From Porphyromonas sp. (GTDB lineage: Bacteria; Bacteroidota; Bacteroidia; Bacteroidales; Porphyromonadaceae), in the NCBI GenBank assembly GCA_029983505.1, contig JASBZK010000047.1, forward strand, positions 1 through 11,837: a stretch of DNA of 11,837 bases, read 5' to 3'. A program made the translations under genes and the position numbers. The notes beneath the pieces were generated by a model that saw only the letters and a program-made list of their open reading frames with translations, was not told the DNA's origin and ran no database searches. Shown piece after piece: positions 6,413 to 11,837 of this stretch (position 1 is its first letter; each line of letters starts with the position of its first letter).

Positions 6413-7609
6413 ATGTCCCGACAAAAAGTAGACTTTAGAGATACTGCCGCCGCTTTTGCCCAAAAGGACGACTGCGAGCTCAAGATGGCACGTCTCCTCT
6501 TCCGCGGTATGGCTTCGCCCGCACTCCTCTCTCTCGGTAAGTTCGGAGCCTATCTCTCCACCTCTTTTGGCCTGCCCATCGGCTGGGCGCTCCGTCCCAC
6601 GCTGTACAGGCATTTCGTGACCGGAGAGACCCTCCGGGACTCCCTCCCCAAGCTCCGCAAGCTCTACAGCGGAGGTCTCCAAGGTGTGATGGACTACTCC
6701 GCCGAAGGGGGCGACAACGAAGAGGACACTTTGGACAACTTTGTCCACAATCTGAAAGCCGTCCGCTTCGCGGCAAGACATCCGGAGGTGTCCCATGCGG
6801 TTTTCAAAGTCTCCGGCCTCGGGATGGTTCCTGTCCTCATCAAAGCGCAGGAAAAGGGACTAAGGGCGCTCACGGACGAGGAGCGACAAAACTATGACCA
6901 GACGAAGATGCGCTTTATGGAGCTCTGCGGAGAAGCTGCCAAAGCCGGTATCCACATCCTCGTGGACGCCGAGCACTATGCCTATCAGAGCCTTATCGAC
7001 GAGTGGACGGACGAAGCCATAGAGCGGTTCAATCGTCCCGACTTCGCCGTGGTCTTTGCCACGCTCCAGATGTACCGCCACGACAGACTGCCGTACCTCC
7101 GCAAGCTCTATGACTTGGGCAAAAGATTAGGCGTGAGAGTGGGGGTAAAGTTTGTCCGCGGAGCCTATATGGAAGAAGAACGCCTGCGCGCGTCCGAGCT
7201 GGGCTATGTGGATCCCATCTGCGCCACGAAAGAAGAGACGGACACCAATTATAACGCTGCTCTCGTCTTTACGATGGATCACCTTGATGTCTTCGATATC
7301 TTTGCCGGCACCCACAATGAGGCCAGCGTGCGGATCCTGATGGACCTGATGGAGGAGAAGGAGGTGGCACCCGGAGACCCCCGGATCTATTTTGCACAGC
7401 TCTATGGTATGAGCGACAACCTCTCCTTCAATCTCGCCAAAGCCGGCTCCCGTGTCACCAAATACTGCCCCTATGCCCCGCCTGCACGCGTCCTCCCCTA
7501 CTTGATCCGCCGCGCCGAGGAAAACACCTCCGTCGCCGGTCAGACCGGGCGTGAGCTCGCCCTTATCGAACACGAGCTCCGCCGCCGCGCCTCCGAAGAC
7601 GCCGAGTAA
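6413..7609 (+). CDS. Proline dehydrogenase (FAD-dependent, monofunctional)
   Basis: The 398-residue enzyme oxidises L-proline to 1-pyrroline-5-carboxylate and passes electrons through FAD to the respiratory chain. Family landmarks run in order along the (beta-alpha)8 barrel: DYSAEGG (94-100), KVSGLG with the conserved Lys133, VDAEH (184-188), LQMYR (218-222), VKFVRGAYMEEE (245-256), GTHN (299-302), QLYGM (329-333) and the C-terminal YLIRRAEEN (363-371). The Arg366-Arg367 pair and Glu370 correspond to the substrate-binding RRxxE of PutA, and Tyr351 sits at the matching spacing upstream. There is no aldehyde dehydrogenase domain, so pyrroline-5-carboxylate must be handled by a separate enzyme that is not in this window. 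No signal peptide is present. The start ATG follows an A-rich leader without a Shine-Dalgarno sequence. The gene is monocistronic: a promoter lies upstream and a bidirectional terminator downstream. Confidence 0.95.
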   Translation: MSRQKVDFRDTAAAFAQKDDCELKMARLLFRGMASPALLSLGKFGAYLSTSFGLPIGWALRPTLYRHFVTGETLRDSLPKLRKLYSGGLQGVMDYSAEGGDNEEDTLDNFVHNLKAVRFAARHPEVSHAVFKVSGLGMVPVLIKAQEKGLRALTDEERQNYDQTKMRFMELCGEAAKAGIHILVDAEHYAYQSLIDEWTDEAIERFNRPDFAVVFATLQMYRHDRLPYLRKLYDLGKRLGVRVGVKFVRGAYMEEERLRASELGYVDPICATKEETDTNYNAALVFTMDHLDVFDIFAGTHNEASVRILMDLMEEKEVAPGDPRIYFAQLYGMSDNLSFNLAKAGSRVTKYCPYAPPARVLPYLIRRAEENTSVAGQTGRELALIEHELRRRASEDAE

Positions 7610-7638
7610 ATACCCCGAGACCTTCGCATAGGCGAACT

Positions 7639-7704
7639 AAAAAGAAGAGCAGTCAGCAGTTCGGGTCTTTATGGAAGACCATCAACTGCTGACTGCTTAT
7701 TTTT
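7639..7704. terminator. Bidirectional intrinsic terminator between convergent genes
   Basis: A perfect 14-bp stem (7648-7661 with 7684-7697) encloses an internal loop and a second 6-bp stem (GGTCTT 7664-7669 with AAGACC 7675-7680) around a 5-base loop. Five A residues flank it on the left (7639-7643) and TTATTTTT on the right (7697-7704), so each strand reads a hairpin followed by a U-rich run. It sits 38 bases past the proline dehydrogenase stop and 26 bases past the SusD stop, and serves both. Confidence 0.92.
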
Positions 7705-7723
7705 AACTTTTAACCAAAGACCG

Positions 7724-9841
7724 TTACGGTTGCTCTTCGGTCTCTTCCGTGGCTGCCGGGAAGATGGCATCCCAGCCCGGGTTCTGAGAGAGGGCGTTAT
7801 TCATCTTGATCTGATGCAGAGGTACCATTTCGAGGTAATAGGCATCGAGCCAGCCTTTGCCGGTGGCAAGAGGTCCTTCGAATGTATAGATCCATCCGGC
7901 ATCTGCCTGTTTATTGGTCTGCGAGAGGGCGTAGCCGTTGCGCTTGATTTCGTTGTAGTCCACGAAAGGACCTGTGTAAGCGCCCTTGTCGTATGGGAGA
8001 TCTTTCTTGGTCACCCAGGCTCCGCAGACCTGACGGTTGATGAAGTACGGTGCCTTGTGCCAGCGTTTGACGTCGTAGAAAGAGAATCCTTGTCCCATCA
8101 GCTCGATCATACGCTCACGGCGAATCTCCCAGAGTACGGGCGGCACTTCGTAGGTGGTTTTGGCATCGTAGCCTTTGATCCACGCTGCAGTGCCTTTGTC
8201 ACGGTCGGGATCGAAATCGTCGCCTATTTCGGAAACGACCATTCGTGCCACACCTGCGCGGTCACGGAGCTTATTGATGGTACGGTCCGCAACACTTTGG
8301 TCAAACTTCCCGAGCTCGTAAGAGGCTTCGGCGTAGTTCAGGAGTACCTCTTCGATGGTGAAGATGGGTTTGTCTGACGTCTGATGGTTGGTGTTGTCTC
8401 CGTTTTCCCACATCGTGAAGTGTTTCCAGAAATAATATCCGGTCCACGTCCGCATATAGTTGTCTGTCTGGGAATAGAGATGGAGGTTAGGGGAGCCGTG
8501 CACCATCGCACCGCCCCAGTTGTGTCCGGGGACGCGCTTTACTCCGATGCTCTCCACGCCATCCCCGTCTTCGCAGAGGATATTGGGACCGAAATAATCC
8601 ATATAGGTTCTGAACTTCTTGGCGTATTCATCCGTGATGACGAAAGAACCGAGCTTTTCTCCTGCTTTCCAATAGGTCCATTTCTTGAACGTGGTGACGT
8701 TGTCGGGGTTGGGGTTAACCGGCGTAACTTTAGCCTGATACGGCGGTTGGAAATTGATGTGAAGCCGCGGGTCACGGTCTGAGAAGTAGTCCCAGAGATC
8801 ATGACCCTCTCCCCCTTTGACGCCTGATGTGGGGTTGGCGATCGGCTTGCCGTTTTTCATCAAAAAGAGGTCGACAGTCGCCTGAGGCGCATCGGCTCTG
8901 TGGGCTTCGACGTGTATAAGGTCACTGAAGCGGTGCATGGAAATACCGTCGAGATACTGCTTATACATGATCACACCCGGCTTACCGGAGAGGTTCTCGG
9001 AAGTGAAGATCTCGTCGTAGCCTGCCCCGGGGTACTTATTTATCCCGCTGCCGTAGTAGAGGTTCGGATACTTTGCCATAAGCTTCTCGGACACCTCGGT
9101 ACACTTGCGGAGATAGTCCTGCCAAGGCTCGTTGAGCCCGTGGTACTTGGCCCAAGTCCCCTCCCTCAAGAGGAAACGTGAGAGCGCCGCGTTGATGGCA
9201 TCGGCGGTGACGGGATTGTCTCCGTCCTTCGCTGTGCTGCCTATGTGAGCAGCGGCGTACTCGAGCTTTTCGATAATCTTCTGGGCGACTTCGGCTCTCG
9301 GCGTGCGGGGGCCGTAGGCCTCAGGGGATTCGTCTGTGAGGACGGTCTCGATATAAGGGATGTCCCCATAGCGGGAGAGCAGCTCCATGTACCAGAAAGA
9401 ATGGAAGAAATAGCCCACCGAGCGCCAGTGCTCTTTCTCTGCATCTGAGAGCGGAGCTCCGTCGATCTTGGAGAGCATAAGGTTTATGGTGCGGATGTAC
9501 CCAAAGCTCCAGTTCCCCGAATTCGTTACGGCCGTGAACGTCTGGAACGCATAGGGGTTAAGGGCGTTGTCGCGCGTGGTCATCACTCCGGCAAAGAAGT
9601 CGGAATTTCTCTGACCGCCCCAGTAGTAACTTCCACCCGAGAAGTTGGTCATGATCCGGGCGTCCGTAAACATCCCGTACAGGGGATAAACATAGGCCTT
9701 GAAGTTGTCGTAGGTATTGAAGGCATTTTGCTCCGTAAGAGTGGTCTTGGGGTAGACTTCGAGGAAGTTGTCGTTGCATCCGCCTAATCCGGTCGCACCG
9801 CCAAGGAGTGCCAATATGGATAGTATTTTATGCAGTTTCAT
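7724..9841 (-). CDS. SusD/RagB-family nutrient-binding outer-membrane lipoprotein
   Basis: The 705-residue surface lipoprotein forms the lid of a SusCD transporter and helps capture the substrate. The signal peptide has a basic start (MKLHK), a hydrophobic core, and lipobox LGGC with Cys22, followed by the typical NDNFLEVYPKTTLTEQNAF. SusD hallmarks follow: the N-terminal helical segment ending in ELLSRYGDIPYIE (153-165), a TPR-like helix LLNYAEASYELG (500-511), the segment EIRRERMIELMGQGFSFYDVKRW (572-594) and a C-terminal QNPGW (686-690). An in-frame ATG lies 38 codons upstream at 9955, inside susC, but the signal peptide fixes the start at 9841. The gene follows susC by 59 bases on the same strand. 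At 705 residues it is longer than most family members, and it ends in an acidic Thr/Glu tail. The substrate cannot be read from the sequence; glycan and peptide are both possible. Confidence 0.95.
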   Translation of the reverse strand: MKLHKILSILALLGGATGLGGCNDNFLEVYPKTTLTEQNAFNTYDNFKAYVYPLYGMFTDARIMTNFSGGSYYWGGQRNSDFFAGVMTTRDNALNPYAFQTFTAVTNSGNWSFGYIRTINLMLSKIDGAPLSDAEKEHWRSVGYFFHSFWYMELLSRYGDIPYIETVLTDESPEAYGPRTPRAEVAQKIIEKLEYAAAHIGSTAKDGDNPVTADAINAALSRFLLREGTWAKYHGLNEPWQDYLRKCTEVSEKLMAKYPNLYYGSGINKYPGAGYDEIFTSENLSGKPGVIMYKQYLDGISMHRFSDLIHVEAHRADAPQATVDLFLMKNGKPIANPTSGVKGGEGHDLWDYFSDRDPRLHINFQPPYQAKVTPVNPNPDNVTTFKKWTYWKAGEKLGSFVITDEYAKKFRTYMDYFGPNILCEDGDGVESIGVKRVPGHNWGGAMVHGSPNLHLYSQTDNYMRTWTGYYFWKHFTMWENGDNTNHQTSDKPIFTIEEVLLNYAEASYELGKFDQSVADRTINKLRDRAGVARMVVSEIGDDFDPDRDKGTAAWIKGYDAKTTYEVPPVLWEIRRERMIELMGQGFSFYDVKRWHKAPYFINRQVCGAWVTKKDLPYDKGAYTGPFVDYNEIKRNGYALSQTNKQADAGWIYTFEGPLATGKGWLDAYYLEMVPLHQIKMNNALSQNPGWDAIFPAATEETEEQP

Positions 9842-9900
9842 GTTATACTGTGTGTCGCTTGTCTGTTTCGAATAGCATTGTGCATCTTCTTGCCGGGGGA

Positions 9901-11837
9901 TTACAAGGTGATCGACGCTCCGACGGACCAAGTCCTGTAGAAGGGATAAGACCACGAGAGGCTCTCCGGGTCATATCCTTTGGGCAGGGAAGAGAAAGTG
10001 GCAAGATTTTCCACGCTGACGTAGAGCCGGAGTCCGCTGAGGGCTATTTTATTGATGAGATTGGGAGAGAAAGAGTAAGAAAGTGTGACGTTCTTGACTC
10101 TTAAGTAAGCGGCACTCTGGAGGTATTTGTCGCTTCTGCGCGCGTTGGAGCCTACGTTTTGCTCCTGCCCGTAGATGCGGAAAAGGCGGGTACCGGGATT
10201 TTGGGCTACCATATAGTCTGGGTCATCGGGGTCATAGCTCTTGGCCGTCCAATAGTCGGTTTGATTGTAGAAGATCGGCTGGAAAGCACCATCGGATCCA
10301 CCGGCTCCGAAGGGGAACATCGCGTGTCCGCCGAGCCAATACTGCTTGGAGCCTACTCCTTGCAGCAAAGCACTAAGGTCGAAGCCCTTGTAGCCGAGTC
10401 CGAGATTGACCCCGAATTGGTAACGCGAGGTCGTATTGCCGATGATGTCGAGGTCGCCGTGATCCTTCAAGGTCCCGGCTCCGCCGTTGATAGTGCCGTC
10501 GCCGTTGAGGTCCTTGAACATAATATCGCCCGGCTTGACAACAACGCCTTGAATGGCGGTAACGCCTTCATTGAGCACCCAGAGGTTGGTCTTGGCTTTT
10601 GCGAGGTCGAAGTCGCTTATGTCGTAGTATCTGTCCGCGTACATACCCCAGATGTTGCCAAGCTCTTCGCCGGCGTACCATTGGTCGATGTTCCCGGAGA
10701 GGTTGAGGTATTTGGTGACAAAAGAGCGGTGGTCGTAGAGGTTAAAGCCCACATTATACCTGAAGTCCCCTATCACGTCGCGCCAATTCACGGAGAGTTC
10801 CCATCCCTTTGTCGAAAGGTCGGCTACGTTCTGCTGAGGCGCTTCAGCTCCGATGACAGCCGGGATCTCGGCACCGGGCGCAAGCATCCCGAGCGTATTT
10901 CGGCGGTACCAGGAGAATGTGGAATTAAGACGTCCGGAGAAGGCGGTGAGGTCGTAGCCTACGTCAAGAGTGGAGACGCGTTCCCAGGTGTAGTTCGCAC
11001 GAACCAATTCCGGAGAATCGATGTAGGTGATGCGTCCGCCCTTGTCTATCCAGATGCTGGACTGACCGATTGTCATCTGAGGTACGAATCCGTAAGGTGC
11101 GATACTCTGGTTGCCGATCTCTCCGTAAGAAGCCCGGATCTTGAAGTCGTCGAGCCACCTGTCAGACCAGTCCATAAAGCTCTCGTTGGCGATTCTCCAT
11201 CCCACGGAGACAGAGGGGAAGAAACCGAAGCGGTTGGACTTAGGGAACTTAGAGGATCCGTCGTAGCGGGCGTTGACGTTGAGGAGGTAGCGGTTGTCGT
11301 AATTGTAGGTGAGACGTCCGAAAGCTCCGCGTATCGCAAACTCGCTGTAGCTGTCCGAGAGGTATTTCTCGCCCGTTCCGCCCCCGAATGAAGGTACTGT
11401 CGGTACAGACTGTCCCTCTATGGTGGCTTTGGCGTCTCCGTAGTATGAGCTTTCTTGGTTGAAGCCGACCATAAGACCCACTTTGTGCTTGCCTATCTCG
11501 AAGTCGTAGTTGCTGTAGAGGTTGAGTGCGTGGTATTTGTTCTCTTGATTAAGGATCCAATATTGGTCTTTCGTCGGGTCCGAAGGCTGGGTCTTGACGG
11601 CGAGTTGGACGTCCGCGTAGCGGGTTATACCCGTGTAGCCTCTATTGATCGTATTGGTAGAGAGAAACGTGTACTCCCCGGTGATCGACCAACCTTCAAG
11701 CGGCTTAATAATAGTCTTGAGCTGAATGCGGGGTTTGGACACCGTAGTGTTTGCCGTGTTGGCGATTTCAAGAGCGTTTCTTGGAGAGTCGATGATCAGA
11801 TCTTCCTCTGTCCCGATGATTTCTTTGATTTCGAGAT
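9901..11837 (-). CDS. SusC/RagA-family TonB-dependent outer-membrane transporter, C-terminal part
   Basis: This is the C-terminal 644 residues of the 22-strand barrel channel that imports substrates using TonB energy together with its SusD partner. The reading frame stays open to the right edge, so the N-terminus, carboxypeptidase-like domain, plug and TonB box lie outside the window. An in-frame GTG at 11742 is internal and is not a start. Family landmarks are the barrel segment NVNARYDGSSKFPKSNRFGF followed by FPSVSVGWRIANE, then KIRASYGEIGNQS, KGWELSVNWRD, the calcium-loop-like DLNGDGTIN, and the closing motif YPFYRTWSVGASITL, which ends in the aromatic/hydrophobic strand expected of outer-membrane barrels. 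SusC proteins are usually about 1000 residues, so roughly a third is missing. It is the upstream gene of the susC-susD operon; the promoter lies beyond the window. Confidence 0.95.
   Translation of the reverse strand, partial: LEIKEIIGTEEDLIIDSPRNALEIANTANTTVSKPRIQLKTIIKPLEGWSITGEYTFLSTNTINRGYTGITRYADVQLAVKTQPSDPTKDQYWILNQENKYHALNLYSNYDFEIGKHKVGLMVGFNQESSYYGDAKATIEGQSVPTVPSFGGGTGEKYLSDSYSEFAIRGAFGRLTYNYDNRYLLNVNARYDGSSKFPKSNRFGFFPSVSVGWRIANESFMDWSDRWLDDFKIRASYGEIGNQSIAPYGFVPQMTIGQSSIWIDKGGRITYIDSPELVRANYTWERVSTLDVGYDLTAFSGRLNSTFSWYRRNTLGMLAPGAEIPAVIGAEAPQQNVADLSTKGWELSVNWRDVIGDFRYNVGFNLYDHRSFVTKYLNLSGNIDQWYAGEELGNIWGMYADRYYDISDFDLAKAKTNLWVLNEGVTAIQGVVVKPGDIMFKDLNGDGTINGGAGTLKDHGDLDIIGNTTSRYQFGVNLGLGYKGFDLSALLQGVGSKQYWLGGHAMFPFGAGGSDGAFQPIFYNQTDYWTAKSYDPDDPDYMVAQNPGTRLFRIYGQEQNVGSNARRSDKYLQSAAYLRVKNVTLSYSFSPNLINKIALSGLRLYVSVENLATFSSLPKGYDPESLSWSYPFYRTWSVGASITL

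Noticed and set aside
9842..9955. Longer SusD start overlapping susC
   Set aside because: The added 38 residues come before a complete lipoprotein signal peptide, so the internal ATG at 9841 is the real start.
10159..11391. 410-codon open frame opposite susC
   Set aside because: It is antisense to clear SusC barrel motifs and is again Val/Glu/Gly-biased.
11396..11415. GGTACAGAC-like string inside susC as a third repeat copy
   Set aside because: Only about nine bases match, none of the other modules are present, and it lies within conserved coding sequence. A chance match is likely.

Overview
The window looks like a chromosomal segment from an anaerobic, amino-acid-using member of the Bacteroidales. 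A Porphyromonas-type organism fits best, but the genus is an inference. Three things support this: a SusC/SusD (RagA/RagB) outer-membrane pair, Bacteroidetes-style promoter boxes (TAnnTTTG, with TTG/TTTG upstream) in place of sigma70 boxes, and start codons without Shine-Dalgarno sequences. By eye the G+C content is somewhat above half. No phage, plasmid, IS element or CRISPR array was seen.

Layout: (1) 1-108, the 3' part of a tRNA-Val(UAC) and its terminator, reading rightward. (2) 134-679, a leftward flavodoxin-domain protein of the HemG-like type. (3) 849-2981, a leftward M3-family zinc peptidase with a lipoprotein signal, flanked by a long hairpin (776-815) and its own promoter (about 3031-3038). 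(4) 3205-6039, a leftward secreted two-domain M16 (insulinase/pitrilysin-type) zinc peptidase, with a strong intrinsic terminator at 3126-3176. (5) 6040-6412, a divergent intergenic region with a promoter on each strand and a repeat element. (6) 6413-7609, a rightward stand-alone proline dehydrogenase. (7) 7639-7704, a long bidirectional terminator between convergent genes. (8) 7724-9841 and 9901-11837, a leftward susC-susD operon whose susC gene runs off the right edge.

The genes fit one theme loosely. The SusCD pair imports a large nutrient, an envelope M3 peptidase and a secreted M16 peptidase cut peptides, and proline dehydrogenase oxidises one of the released amino acids. This is inferred from gene content. 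Apart from susC-susD the genes appear to be separate transcription units.

The least explained structure is a pair of related intergenic repeats (3092-3177 and 6218-6306) that bracket the M16 peptidase gene. They share the short modules GGTACAGACC, CGCCTyGGTACGT and TTTTTTCGCAC. One copy supplies the M16 terminator, and the other lies between the divergent promoters. No clearly new multi-gene system is visible.
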